From Neodontobutis hainanensis (taxonomy: Eukaryota > Chordata > Actinopteri > Gobiiformes > Odontobutidae), in NCBI GenBank assembly GCA_024349245.1, contig JALDNG010000420.1:62001-126000 (forward strand): a stretch of 64,000 nt of DNA, read 5' to 3'. The notes below the pieces were generated by a model, which was not told the DNA's origin, did no database searches, and was given only the letters and a program-made list of their open reading frames with translations. Every line of letters begins with the position of its first letter. Position 1 is the first letter of the stretch. A program made the translations under genes and the position numbers. Below are positions 50,087-63,202 of this stretch, one piece after another.

Positions 50087-52509
50087 TTTTTGAATAAAAT
50101 TGGTTTTACCCTGTGTTCAGTACGATTTTATATTGATTTGGATTAAATCTGGCCCAGGTATGTAAAAAATACTTTTAATGTTTTGGGCGTGGCGTAACAC
50201 CCTTGCGATGAAAACAATGATTTAAGATCTCAAAACATTAAATTGCCATGAAAAAGTTCTCAGAATACAAACTGTATTAAATCTAATTCTTAAATGAAGC
50301 TTATAATGCCAGATACGATATAATCTCATCTCGTTTAATGATCTTCTCGACTTCTTATTCTGTCGAATAAATATACTTTATATCAATTAAGCTTAACCGC
50401 CAATGATCATAAAAATAAATAATTCGGCGATAAAATAAATCGGTTGCAATTTTACATTACCGCGCGCGTTACGGTTATTAGTTTTTAATTCTTTTATCCA
50501 AAACTGGATTCGTATTGATGCAAGAGAATAGGATATAGTATATTTAATGAAGCAATTGTTTTAATTTTCAAAAAGCGATATATCCATTACTATATCTAAA
50601 TTATGTATTCTAATTTTTACCTCTCTTTTTATCACATTTTTATCAACATAAATGAATTTGTCTTGGATAGTGTTGAAGAAGTGATAGCTTCATCTGAATT
50701 TTGGCTGTCAACTACCATGATCGATTTTGCGCAATCTTTAATTAAAATGAAAAAATCGTGTTTAATACAAGTATTTAATTCTAGTTATCGATAGATATGA
50801 CGGTAAAGGAGATGTCTACCATACATTAGAAGAGATCACTACCTTATACACATTTAAAAAGCATTAGTATATGCTCTGAACTTTTATAAATCCCATAAAC
50901 GTTACACACTGTCGTTAACTTATCAATGAATTCATTAAAGTTTGAATGTATTATAAAGCGTAGGATATTTTGAGTACTTCTTGAATTATTTCCTGAAGGA
51001 ATATATTTACTACATTTTTAGATTTGTCTATTTGACACATTACCATTTTTATTTTAAAATGCGCGTGCTCATTTGGACATTATTCAAATATCCACGTTTT
51101 TTTCATCATTACTAAGATAATAATATCTCTCAAAGGTTGTTAGTTGCGTACTTTTTTAATGTAGAATTCTAAAATAATGTGTTATTAACGTCGCTTAAGA
51201 TACATCTGGCTCAAAATGTAAGTATCAACCATCTTTTGGTGATGTAAGATATACTATTTCAGAAAGTGTAGCAATTCTGGTCATTTAAAAACCCGTGTAA
51301 TTAAATTTAAAACTAGAAAAATTTTAGCTTGTGGTTTTCATGTTATTTACATCACACCACAATAAAATGACATAGTACTCCAAGGCTTCGTCTGTTGTTT
51401 GAAAGAGAGATTGGAACTTGTTTAACACAAAAAATAGTGTAATCCTTTGCTTAATATAACTTGATTCTTCATCGTTTCTCCGTTTAAGCAGTTTCAATAA
51501 AAAGTGGAAAATTCACATGCGACAGATGACAAGTTTTTTAGTGTATATCCTTGTTCAAATATTCGCTCTTATGTATTTGTCGAAAAAATCATTCTGTCTA
51601 ATGTGCCACCTAGTTTTGTTATGGTGAAAAAAGAAATTTTATTTTAACCCGACAATGTATCGTGGAACTAATGAATGGAGTGGGAAAAAAGAGTTGTATT
51701 TTAAATTTTTAACTTTTGTGTATTTTCTTATTTTAGTTGATTCAGAAGAAGTACGCAAGTTCAACTAATCAACCACAATCTCAAAGCAGCAGTCTTATAT
51801 TAAATAGACATTAGTATTAAATCTGATATTTTTACGTAAATCATAAACTAAAACCCGAGTTAAAGAATTTATGATACGATAAAAAAAGCAAATTGATAAA
51901 ACTAGAAAATACAAAATGTCAAAATATTGAGTATCAAACCAAACGCAACAAAAGTGACATTGTTGTTAGTTAATAACATAAATATATCACTTATTGTGGC
52001 CGATCAGATTTATTTCAATCTTGGAAAATGCAATATCAAAAAATTTATGACATTTTAATTGGCAGATGCGCACAGACTTTATATTTGTGAAATTAATAAT
52101 AACATTACCCAAATGAATTTTTAATTTAAAAATACCTAATTTGAGAGGGAGGCTCTTTTGTTCTCACGAACTTATTAAGTCGTATGAGGAGAGTTTCTCT
52201 TAATTTTTCCGCTAAATAAAACTTTCGATTTGATAGCTGTCCATTATTAAGAGAAACAGATAAAATACTTTTTGGCATCACATGGCGCCGTATTTCTTTT
52301 AATAGAACATTAAGCGCGTGGATATGATATAGTTTACGAAATTTTATATATTAGTTAAAGAAAGAAGTGAAGACCATTTTGCAGCCATAGTGTCGAACTA
52401 TACCGACGAGTTAATTATTCATCTCTTAATGATTTAGTTTTAGATGTTTTTCATGCATATTTTTTAGCGATTTTATCGTTAGAATATTTGCTATATTAAT
52501 TCAACAGAG
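50087..52509. other. AT-rich spacer
   Basis: No recognised gene. The 63-codon frame at 50603-50794 (plus) has no family. Confidence 0.45.
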
Positions 52510-52682
52510 TCAGCTTTCTACTTGGTTGAAAGTGTTATATTGTTGATACAGTTTCAAACTACCATTTAATTTTGGGATTGCATTCAATGTCAAATCCCTC
52601 ACAGTTAAATCTTTAGCTGGGTATTTCGGAGTTTCGTGTTCGTAGTGCCAGATGTTCGTTTGATTTCTATGAATATCGGGTT
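52510..52682 (-). CDS. Coding-like frame of unknown origin
   Basis: The minus strand reads WHYEHETPKYPAKDLTVRDL and continues to a TGA at 52510-52512. An overlapping frame upstream reads RIQFRQANNPIFIEIKRTSG. Both look protein-like, so an exon pair or a transposon fragment is possible. No ATG or splice pair found. Confidence 0.3.
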
Positions 52683-55600
52683 GTTAGCTTGTCTAAATTG
52701 AATTCTGTCGACAGAGAAGAAAAAACTAAAAAAACGTTATTTTATGTTAAATAAATAAAAAGGGCTTGCATATTTTAGCTTAAAATTTACGCCATATAAA
52801 CTGAAATGGTAATGCGCATAGCAAAAATATCATATTTATCAAGTCAAAACAAAAAACTATTAAATTGTTGAGATCCAAAAATAGCTTCAGAACTTTACCG
52901 TGTTCGAGGTTGAAATATTAAAATAATGGTCTTTTCGATATTCGATGTACAGTTTCTTGATATTATTGCTTAATTTATTTAGTTGATTAAAATCACAAGA
53001 TAAGAAGGTGGGGGAAGTATTTTAAATCTCTCCTGTTATTTTAATCGTTCATAAAGATTGTAAAATTTATGTTTTTAAACCATAAGTTGCTATTTATAAT
53101 CTTATCAGTCAAGCTATATTTTGAAAGATTGAAGTTATTTCAAAAGAAATAAAATTTTATTTTGTCGGTTTCTATCTTTCGATGAAATTTTACAAGGGTA
53201 TCTTGACACTTTTAAGTCATCCTATCTTTATCATTTTTTCGATTGTAATAAATTATGTTGATTTTAAGAATAGCTCAACTGGTAGTTATCTTGTGAAATA
53301 GATAATTAACATTACAGGATCAGAGACCGCCAAATTTACATGAGTTAGCGAAAAGGCTATTTTTGGGAAAATCAATGAATTTAAGGTGAAAAGACAACTT
53401 GGGAAAACATCAATGACGTTTAATTAATTTTCGTTATTGAGCGCGGACGAGTCTAACCTGTCCAGGAGTCGTTCGAATGAATTTTACTCATACGTACCTG
53501 AGTCTATGCGGCTTTGTTTATGAGGTTTTTGAGTTCTGCACTCTTGTTCAAATGATTTGTTGTTTCATCTGGTGCCCGGTTTTGTGGGACTCTGACTCTC
53601 GGCTCGACCCATCAGAGAAACCTTACCCTGGCCCATCGATTCTTTGGGGAAGTAGGGTTTTCTTCTTTCTTTTCGTTTAGACTACTTCGGAGAGACCTGC
53701 GTATTCAATCAAAATAAACGAGAAACGTCGCGTTTCATGAAATGGGTCTCATTATATGAACTTAAAGTGACGAAACGTGAACACGAAATCTCTATTGTTG
53801 CCAGCCAAAAAGACAGAAAAAGGCCAAAGATTTAGTTGAGAGCGAAGAAGTCATGCAAAGCTTTCCTTGGGAGAAATCCGTCTGGTGTCCAATTCTTCAA
53901 GTCAGACATCTCTTGAACTTTAGAAACACTACAGGTTTTGAGCAAAATCCCACTCTACAAACTAAATTATCTGTGAATATGCATTGCTACCCCAGAATTG
54001 AACTAAGTTCTGTGGATTTAAGTCCTATATAGTTGCGGAACCGGGAGATAAGGTGACAATACAAATAAGAGTTAATAATCGACTAGCCCTCTTGTTTGAA
54101 AACAGTCTTTCGATTTAAAGTTCAATCAAAATTTCTCTTCTGAAAGTCAATCAACAGAAGAGGCTCGAAAATCTGCGTCCTTAAGCCAAAAACTTTGTGC
54201 GTGTTTAAGACTTGTTCATATAGGAAGAATTCTATATGCTGAGTTAATTTTGTGAGAACTAGCGTATGCCAATGGATGCAAGAGACTTAAGAAGGGCCAC
54301 GCTATTTTTTGAACAAAACATCACATCGAAAGTATGTTGGATGTCGAAATACGATACGACCCAAAATAACGTTGTTGATAATTTTTTTCTCCTTATAAAC
54401 CTCAACCAGTTCTGAACGAAGATAGCGTTAACTTTGAAATTTATTTATTTCTGCATCTTCCCTAATTTAAAACAAACCGACTGGGTTGGATTTTTATTTT
54501 TTTTCTTCTCAGCATAGTTTTATAGGCTTTGTTGATAACAGATTTACTCATGCGTCAGTAAAATTTTTATTTTTAAGAGCCGCCATGATTTCAGAAGGTC
54601 AAAAGGTATTAACCAGAAATACACAATATATTTGGAATATAGTTAGTTTATAACTTTTTTGGGTCTCTGATTTTCATATTCTTTGTCCTATATTCGTGGC
54701 AAGTCTTTGTTCTTTGTTTGAGACGTGCCCGAAAACTTTCGACTGATCTTGGGAGTATTCAAGGACGTATCTCAAAAAGGGTTTGGGAATACGACCCCAA
54801 AAACTGGTTTCTTCCAAGTTCGATCATTTTTTTCTCAAGTCGAGACCAATTGAATGCAACTTATCAAAATGGTTGCACCATTGAGTAATTGAAAAAGCTA
54901 ATGAAGCAAATTGCCCACACCCCTATTGTCTGTGAAATGAAGAAATACGGAGAAACGAGAATTTTCCTAAGATATCTCTTGCGGAGTCACTCAAGCCATG
55001 CTTATGGACATACACCATTTTCCACTGCGTTTTGAAAAATATGGAGCGGTGTTGTCTTCAGAAATCAAATTAGATCCAGCCCTTATCTTGCTCTAGGTTT
55101 AAAATAGTTTTATTATCGTTTTGACTGTCAACATACACAAGGGCTTGTTTCATTTACTTTAGGTTTTTGTCTCAAGCTAGTCACTGAAATCTGAATAAAA
55201 AAATGGAGAAAATTAAAAAGACAGCGCTATCTTTATTATATACTTGCCCGTTGTAAATTTGCATCAAACATATAAAAATTACAGTCTTGATGTTAATGTT
55301 CTCGAATAAGTGAGGATCAAAACTGAGCAAAAAATTGTAAACTATTCAAGATAGAGGGAAATATTGCGCTCTAATCATCTCAGAAGAAGGGACGCCCTTT
55401 TATAAATTTGAATGTGATACAATCTGTAACATTAGAATACAATAAAGATATTGATTAGATTGGAAGTTTTTATAAAATGCTGAACTCAAATTGGCCTTTC
55501 GTACAGAAATCTGAATTTAGTATTTCAACTTTTCAAACTTTCTTAAAAAGCGCAATAAGTTTGCATGGTGAAAATTCGTTCTAAGTCCTTAAATAATGCA

Positions 55601-58481
55601 AAGAACAAATTTTGTAAAGTGTCATTTTAATACGCTACGAAAAAATTTCCCCTTTAATTCTTTCTCTTATCTTGCCTATAATCTTAGGATTTCTGCCATG
55701 TTATCTCAATAACTATAGTCTGTTAACAAAAACCCCCTCGCGTTCCTCTAAAAAATGTGAAACTCTGATTTTAAGATTTTTCAAATTTTTACGTCAGACT
55801 TTCCAATCGTAGACTTAATAAAAAAAGTTAATCACCGAATAGAAGGTAAAAATTGTTTTTCTCAATGGGTCATAAACATCTAGGAATTTTTTTAATAGAT
55901 AAAAGGGGTTATTATGAATGGTTTCTAACCTAATACATGGGTGCGCCATGTTTCTCCATCCAAATTGAACAAAAGAAGGGTTATGATATTTTTGCTATTG
56001 CTAAATTTCGGATTTACCTCATAAATGGAAATGAAAAACTGTTGTTAAGAATGAAAATTTAAAATATCAATTATCGCTGATTGTTTTAGGGATTTCGTTT
56101 GAACGTGTACAAGTTGAAACATACGATGATCCAATTTTATTTGAGTTCCTCACATTATACTCAATAGATTGATAATATCCACAAGTTAGTTTTATTTTCT
56201 AATGAAATCTGGTCAATGCTGCACTTCGTGATGTTACATTTTGAACCAACGATTAAAAGTAATAAATTATGTCAGGTTACGATTTTAGAACTTCCTTATA
56301 AGAGCAATACCGGTGTCGTCGAAAAAAGGTAGTACAGCTTTTGTTTGTTTCATTGTCTTATATAGACAAGGTTGAAATTTTTACCGATTCATGAACTCCT
56401 GGAAAGTATGAAAAACAAAAACTACCTCCTTAGGGGGAAAAAACCAATACAAATATACACATTACCCTTTAGTTAGGTTACTTCAAACAAATTTGCTCTC
56501 ATAAATGATCTGTCATTTTTGTTTTAATATGACTATTTCTTAAGATGAACAAGATTTTTCTTTGAACGCAAACAATTTCAAAAGTGGTCACCGGTATTTG
56601 ACATTAATTTTGGTCAATGTATTCCAAAAAATCTTGAATATAAAGTTGATAGAAATATAACATTTTTTAAAATATTAGATTCTATATTCATAGGTGAGTT
56701 TTCGGATAAACTAACAAATTGCATCGGTAGTATTTGTTGGTACAAAATTTGTCCATTACAACTTTCCAAAAAACGTAACTGAAACACGGCAAAATTCATT
56801 TTTATCAAAGATGATCAGTGTCACAAATATGACTATTTGTCAAAAAAAAGTTAGGATCATGACAATCGGGAATCTACCAATCTGTAATGGAACAAAAATC
56901 ATTGATTTTGCTTTTGAAACGAGTGAATTCTCCTTTTATAAGTGATAAGAAATTTACCTCACTTATTTAGCTTCAAAACTTGTTTGATCGATTTAGGAAG
57001 AAAAAGATCTTGGAGGCGGGAAAAAATTTTTTAATTCATAAGAGTGTCGCGGATAAAGAGCGGTTAAATTTTTACTTTGCACGAGTCGATTGTATACTTT
57101 CCCTGACTTGCAACACTCCAAATTTATTATCAAAAATCTAAAACTTTGATATATTTCTTCAAAGTAGTCTAATAAACTTTCTAAAAGATTTTTATTTTTA
57201 TAAAATTGTATTTTGAAGATTTTTAACTGAATTTTCGTAGGTACCGCTTTAATAACCCTTATGGGATTTATTTATTTTCTATTATTGATAAGAAACAGTT
57301 TTGGAAGGATCCTTTAAGATCATTATAACTTATAATTTTTGTAGAGTAGCATGTTTGGTTCATTTTTTGATTATTAAGTTTGGTGAGAAAAATCATGAAT
57401 AATTCGCTGGATTTTAGAGAATTGAGAACTATATAACTTTTATAAATTTATATGAATTGCTTGGTTGATACAATAAAGAATTCAAAAAACATTCCCTCTT
57501 AACACAACTTTATCAAATTCAAATTCACAAATAAATGCATATTTTTTATAATCAATCTGGAATAGGATCATTTTTGACACAATTGTTGACACATATTTGC
57601 CATGAAGTAACAAAAGGTTCAGGTATCTAAAATTAAAAGCAAGTGATCTTTATGTGGCGGGCGCACTTTGTTGAAAATTTCTATTTTATATCGTTGAATT
57701 TTTATTTTATATTTACAATACATTAGTGGCCATTTATATTTAACATTAGTAACATAATAAAAGTTTCAATAACTGTAGACTATAAAAATTATCACGAATT
57801 GTTTTTTTTATTGATTGGAAATATAACGGTCGATTGTCTCACAATACAATGGAATCTATATAAATAGACAAGTGTAAGAAATCATTTCACATTTTACTTG
57901 TACAAACTTAAGTTTTAACTATCAGTCAAGAATAAATTATTCAAAATAAAGTCAGCTAAAAAATTTCGATTTAAGACGCCAAACTTTAATTCTATAAATG
58001 ATACCGAACTATAACGAATAAATCTTTATGCAGGTTTAAAATACAAGTTAAACGACGAGATCTTTTCGTTTTTTACAAATCATTTTAAACTGATCTAGAA
58101 ATAGAAAACTAGATGTTGAATGTTTCATTTTCTCCATCCTTTATTAAAATCTAAAAAATCTATCAGAAGAATAAAAGTGATAAATTACAAATAAAAAGTT
58201 TAAACAGCACTGAATGACAAGTTAAATAGAAAAATAAATTATAGTTTGCTGTCACAACACCTTAGGTCACCCAATATACTATAAGATCATAATCTCCCAA
58301 ATTGTAGGCTATTATGAAGATGCCAAGCCATTCTTAGTTTTGTCAAAACTGTAACAACCAACAGCTATTTTTCAAGACTCAGAAAATTTAAGACATGTTG
58401 TAGTGTGATCTCTCAATGCATAAACCTTTTATTTTAATTTACTATGCTCACAGAAATCTTTAACAGTGAACGATTAAATAT
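52683..58481. other. Long region; 53.4-55.1 kb may be degenerate transposon
   Basis: The 53450-55100 stretch is richer in GC than its surroundings, and its plus strand gives short protein-like frames with many stops (for example GDKVTIQIRVNNRLALLF near 54040-54100 and a frame at 54905-55000). This is what an old retroelement would look like, but I cannot assign domains. The remainder is AT-rich with nothing recognised, including the 64-codon frame at 56614-56808. Confidence 0.35.
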
Positions 58482-58592
58482 ATGTCTGGCTTCGTTAGAC
58501 CTCAAGGTAAAAATTCACACGCGATATGTGATGAAACTACTTTATCGGAAAGTGGGACCCACAAGGTCAATGTGAGTCATTTTAAGAATTAA
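58482..58592 (+). CDS. Short candidate ORF, 36 codons
   Basis: ATG 58482 to TAA 58592, reading MSGFVRPQGKNSHAICDETT and onward; balanced composition unlike surrounding DNA. A possible 21-nt GT..AG intron at 58566-58586 would only change the last residues. Unknown; might be a first exon. Confidence 0.3.
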   Translation: MSGFVRPQGKNSHAICDETTLSESGTHKVNVSHFKN

Positions 58593-58857
58593 AAAGTTTG
58601 TGACTAAATATTCAACTTATATGCTTTAAAAAAGATTCATAACACCCATTTTATTTATCGTGGCGTGGAGGAAGAATATACTAATTCTTGTTTCACTTGA
58701 GAAGAATTTACAGTCCAAATCGTGATTAAAAAATCACATTTCTGCCTATAGCTATAGTTAAGCGTCAAATGACATTTCTACGTTTTTAGAAATCTATAAT
58801 TTTTAAATGAATAAATCTTTGTGGATTGACGAATATGTTATGAACATGGGAAAGTAA

Positions 58858-59079
58858 ATGGCCGCCCGTCGTACCTGGAACTTTGCTGTCTTAAGGAGAC
58901 CTTTTTTGAGTGATCCGAGTTTTGGCTGTAAATACTGGAATAATTAAAAAGTGAATTATTCCAGGATATATAACCTAAAATAGTTCTTTTTCGATGTTTT
59001 AGGCAAAGAAATCGTCGTACGTCAAACGGAAAAACTACCTACAGTATTTTTTCAAATAGCTCTCACAGAGAGGACATAA
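58858..59079 (+). CDS. Candidate two-exon small protein
   Basis: Exon 1 (58858-58927) reads MAARRTWNFAVLRRPFLSDP, which looks like the start of a small basic, perhaps mitochondrial, protein. A GT..AG segment of 75 nt (58928-59002) joins in frame to EIVVRQTEKLPTVFFQIALT and a TAA at 59077-59079, giving 48 residues. The intron is long for this window, and two shorter introns around a small exon were tried without success. It is convergent with the elongin-B-like gene 86 bases away. No family recognised. Confidence 0.4.
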
Positions 59080-59164
59080 ACGAAAGAGAGTGAAATAAAA
59101 TTAACAAGATGAGCAAATGACTTTAAAATAATTGAGGTAAAAACTTTGAATGTCATATACAGAA

Positions 59165-59483
59165 TTAAACACACATTAAATTAATAACAATTGGTTTATA
59201 CGGAGGACTTTTTGCAGGGTTTATACCTAAATCTGACAGTTTTGATTCCAGCGTGATATTTGATTGGTTCATTGATAGCGATGTTTTGTTTTTATCAAGC
59301 CCAAAAACATCCACAGCCTCAGACAAAACGTCCTTGAAATCAGAATTCGCTGGAAACGTGCAGTATAATGACTTTTTTGTATTTTTCAAGACCAGATAAA
59401 CCTAAAATTATCAAATGATTTACTATATCTTGTGAAACTTCATCAACAACACTGGAAGCCATTAAGTTTTCGAAAAATTCCAT
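59165..59483 (-). CDS. Ubiquitin-fold protein, elongin-B-like
   Basis: A 22-nt GT..AG intron (59402-59423) joins an upstream exon ending DEVSQDI to VYLVLKNTKKSLYC, giving 98 residues from the first in-frame ATG (59483) to TAA 59167-59165. From the junction on, the layout follows elongin B: first strand, a basic turn and second strand, then a helix (FKDVLSEAVDVFGLD), a short strand, then TLESKLSDLGINPAKSPP and a final hydrophobic strand, matching the TL..CG....A.P pattern before the last strand. Elongin B works with elongin C in transcription elongation and in Cullin-2/5 ubiquitin ligases. The first 20 residues are not typical of elongin B, so a different ubiquitin-like protein, or a different first exon, is possible. 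A coding-like stretch at about 59530-59650 (minus) may be an earlier exon. Confidence 0.6.
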
Positions 59484-60820
59484 CGTAAAACGCCGGCCAT
59501 ACTCGATATACTTATGAATAATCAATCAAAATTTAGAGTTAGTTGGAAAGTTTCTTGTATTTTAAAGCTAAAGATTTTGTAGTTATTATCATTCTGAAAC
59601 TTGATATTTTGGAAGATGTGCACTGTTTTCACGCGTCGTTGCATTCTATCGCGATCTTGACTAATTAAAACGGCACAGAAAGAACGACTAAGAATATGAG
59701 GTTACAAAATTTGTCTTATTTGAACAATGTATCAAAGTAGTCTTAGCTTTAATATATATTTTTATGAATCATACAAATTTAAAAATTAAGTCGGACTAAT
59801 CATTTCTCCGTCAAAAATAGGAAGTATGTACCTGCCAATTATATTCATCCTAATGAGTCTAAGATCATTGATTTTCTGAAAAAAATCTGCAATCTGTGTT
59901 TATTTTAAATTCTCTCTTGATTAAAACCAATCATTCACAGCCTAAACTCATAAAATGGAAGATAAATAAAAATAAAGTTTTCTTTCATTAATATTTGGAA
60001 TAACATAAAAATGTATGATAAAACAAGTAAATTCAACAAGTCGCAACACCACTGTTTTGAACCGTATGACAAAATTAAACAATAAATTTAGACTTACACG
60101 CTCCAAAATTATGAAAATTTAAAACCCATAAAAGATTAATGGATCGAATTTTCTATTATAAAGTGAAAATTTCAAATTTTACCTCCTATAACATCTCCAT
60201 GAATAATTTGAATTCTGCGCAAACATGACATTTATAAAATTCCAGGAATTTATTGAATACTAGAACAAAACTATAAAGTAAACTAATTTTAGAATTATTT
60301 TAATGTGCGAAAGTTGATTAAACCAAACTCTGGCTTTCATCTTATAATCCCGTTAAATCACTGTAAAAAGCGGATTATATATTTATCCATAGTTAATAAA
60401 TGGCTTAAAAATTTTATATTGATAAACGGCGAATCAAGTTAGTTCTACTTTCGCTTTTTGATTTGTTGTAATGGTATCTCATATATTTTTAGGGTTTTTG
60501 TAGAATAAACCACACTCGTTAATTTTAAAAAACTCTTAAGTGTTTTGGCTTGTTTATACCAAATCGAAAAATGGCGATGAGCATATATAACTTTAAGTTT
60601 ATAAAATACATCCAACATAAAAGTAAAAACTGGCGAGGTATCGTTCACGCTGTATGACACAATCAAATAAGATATACTTATAAAATTATCAAAGTATTTA
60701 CAAATAATAAAATTAACTTTCTGCTTTCTGCTTTTTAGCGATTTTCTCCTTAAGTGGCACTCCTAAGACGCACAAGAGTCAGGTTTTGGGCGAAAGGGAT
60801 TAATTTTAAAAATAGAAAAA
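59484..60820. other. Spacer with weak open frames
   Basis: A minus-strand frame at 59530-59650 reads MQRRVKTVHIFQNIKF; one at 60445-60666 (no ATG at its start) has mixed composition; and a short one at 60718-60768 ends VPLKEKIAKKQKAES. They may be exons of one small gene, but I cannot splice them together. Confidence 0.3.
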
Positions 60821-62436
60821 CAGTCGAACCTAACCTTTACGCCACCTCCATATTGCGTCACTTTCGGTTGATTAAAAATGTTATTGAATAACGACAAAAA
60901 TACCTTTCTATTATGTCAAACCTCCATATACCGTTACTTTTTTAAATTCAAAATTTATCTCCTTGAAAACCAAAGTCGAAAAGTAAAAAATGTACAACTA
61001 TTATGTTACCAAAAGAAGAATTAATAATATTTAACCAATATAAAAATGTAAACACAGAAGTCTAAAAGACGTAAGCCGCCCCTTTCGGAGAATAAAAAGA
61101 TACTAGAATATGCAGACACGAAGTTTAGTCCAGGTGAGCTTGAAAATCTAAAAATTTTAAGGAAAAACTGCAGAGAGGGGAAAAAGTGAAGATCCAGTCA
61201 CAGTCCTCGTTGGCGCCAATATGGCTGGTACAGAAAAAATACCTATGTTAGTGATTTGAAAATTTGTAAAGCATCGCTGTTTCAAATCAATCGAATTCCT
61301 ATAGTTAAACAGCTAATACAAAAGCAATGATGGCGGCTAATATCTAAGAGATGTCTCAGGGATTGGGATTGTAGAATTAAAGTAAAATATTGAAAAATTT
61401 GATCTTACGTTAAAAAATTGTAAGGCTTATCCGTTAAATATAAAATTTGAAAATATTTTTCTTTCGAATATTCTCGCTGAAGCAAGAACAATGGATGATC
61501 AAGGCGTCATAAAGAGGTAAAAGTAAATCACAGGCTTTTTTTAACTTGAATAAAGTCAAGTAGATAGAAAATGAAAACCTTGGTAGTATAATTCTTCTTA
61601 ATACACTGAAAATTATACGCAAAGAATGGAATGATGTTAGCACAGAAATAATCAGAGCATGTTTTGGCCATTCAAAATTAATAATTAGAAAAGGTACCTT
61701 CGAGGAGCCAAAAGTAGAGGATGCGGAAATTACTTTCAATTACCGGTTTATCTGAGAATTAAAATGGAATCAAATAGAATGTTTACTTTGATACTTATGT
61801 TTGTGTCGACAAGAAACTAATTACGTATGGTACAAGGACTTTATTGGAGATAGTATAATATGTTGCCAAACTCCCAGAGGATGATATTAATTATAACGCT
61901 TCAGAAAAAAATAAAAAAGTGAAAATTTCAAATCTTGAGGCCTTTTAAGCTTTTGATAATTTTCGTAGTTTTATCGCGAAAGTCGCGAATGTTTCTCATA
62001 CATTAGAATAATGAGATCAAACTGAAAAGATTATTTCAGGTATCGTTCGCAAAATAAGAAAATTATAGGTTAATAAATGGTTTTAATGCTTTTGAGCTAT
62101 CTTTATTGTGTTTGGGACTTTCGTTTCCTTTCAGAGAATGCATCTACTTTGTAGTGGAATGATGCTAGAGATTGGCATTCGTTCTTCTTGTAGTTTTTCT
62201 GGCTTTTTACACCTGAGTAGATGCTATCTCTTTCTTTGACTATAAAATTCGTAATAATTAAAACTGCCCCTTTTTAGTCCTTAAAATAAAGAGCCTTGGT
62301 ACTTTCACGCATGTATCATCCTTCAGAATTACTCTTCTCAACTCTCTTTAGTTAATTATGAAAATTTAAAATCAGTCGAACCTCCCCATAACGCCACTTT
62401 TTCCGTCTCAATGGGTGACGTTATAAGGAGGTTCAA
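60821..62436 (+). mobile_element. Decayed pogo/Tigger-type DNA transposon
   Basis: The plus strand encodes fragments of a Tc1/mariner-superfamily DDE transposase of the pogo/Tigger branch, with frame changes and stops. Near 61188-61285: PVTVLVGANMAGTEKIPML, then RCFK after a stop at the place of the family's IGK. Near 61482-61520: ARTMDDQGVIKR, matching the QPMDQGVI motif that follows the last catalytic residues. Near 61618-61665: EWNDVSTEIIRACF, matching the W..VS..TI.NCF helix. The outer ends begin CAGTCGAACCT at 60821 and carry an inverted AGGAGGTTC at 62426-62434, consistent with short terminal inverted repeats. The middle catalytic part is too eroded to read. The transposase cannot be made from this copy. 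Confidence 0.75.
62373..62436. repeat. Imperfect inverted repeat at the transposon's right end
   Basis: The left arm 62378-62397 and the right arm 62415-62434 are about 17 of 20 complementary around a 17-base loop. The left arm shares GAACCT and the ATAACGCCAC-like motif with the 60821 end and with copies near 60845 and 60918, so these look like subterminal repeats of the same element. Confidence 0.6.
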
Positions 62437-63082
62437 ATGCACTTCCTGAACATTCAGTATAACTTCTGAAAATTCTAGAGTTCTTGAATGTCACAGGGTA
62501 AAATTAAGTCAAGTTATTTTTCCAGGGACAGATATAGAATTTACGGCGGATGTTATTTATGCAGGCATGCAATAAAATTATCAATTTATTGTCAAAATAA
62601 CATAAATTTGACACACGCATGACACTTTGTGGCTAGTTTCTTTTTCATTTTCAAACTAATCGGCGTATCTTTACTTACTTAGTGTTTATGAAGATTTCTG
62701 TCAGTTTTTGAAAAATGATCTTGAATCTATTTTTTGATTTTAAACGTAAAAATAATCAAATATATTAAATTTTCTTAATTTAATAATACTTTGACGATGT
62801 AAAATGCAAATATTATCCTAAGATTTCAAAAACTGAATGTTCAAAACAACAAGAAATTGTCAGAAGAGCACTTATAAAAACTTTGAAAAGTCAAGTTTTG
62901 GTGTTTATGTTAGAAACAAAAAAGAAGAATTAAGTGTTTGTCAATCACACGATGTTTAACGAACATTATCAAAAATTCTAAAATAATTTTTAAAAATAAA
63001 TTTGCGAAAATGGGTGAAATTTCTGGCATAATTTCATCAAAATATAATAAGTATAAAACCCACATCCTCTAAGTTTATTAGG
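62437..63082. other. AT-rich spacer
   Basis: Nothing recognised. Confidence 0.45.
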
Positions 63083-63202
63083 TTATTTATTCCCCTTCTT
63101 GACAAAGTAGGAATAATCAATTAAATTATGACCTAGATATCTTACATTTCCATTATTTTGAAGAAGCTGCAGAAGCGGATTCTTCGGAAATACAATACGC
63201 AT
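63083..63202 (-). CDS. Short candidate ORF, 39 residues
   Basis: ATG 63202-63200 to TAA 63085-63083, starting MRIVFPKNPLLQLLQNNGN. Composition is protein-like; upstream minus-strand sequence (63240-63290) also reads as protein, so this may be a last exon. Family unknown. Confidence 0.3.
   Translation of the reverse strand: MRIVFPKNPLLQLLQNNGNVRYLGHNLIDYSYFVKKGNK

Noticed and set aside
53276..53300. A tRNA D-arm-like string (TAGCTCAACTGGTAG)
   Set aside because: No acceptor stem, anticodon arm or T-loop at suitable distances.
2150..59483. Ciliate or nucleomorph origin because of tiny introns
   Set aside because: Standard stops end all genes, there is no stop reassignment, the gene set (hnRNP Q/R with NURR domain, NPC2-like, PPM1E/F-like) is animal-like, and gene density is far too low for a nucleomorph.
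61434..61739. 101-codon minus-strand open frame
   Set aside because: It lies antisense to readable transposase motifs on the plus strand and has no family of its own.
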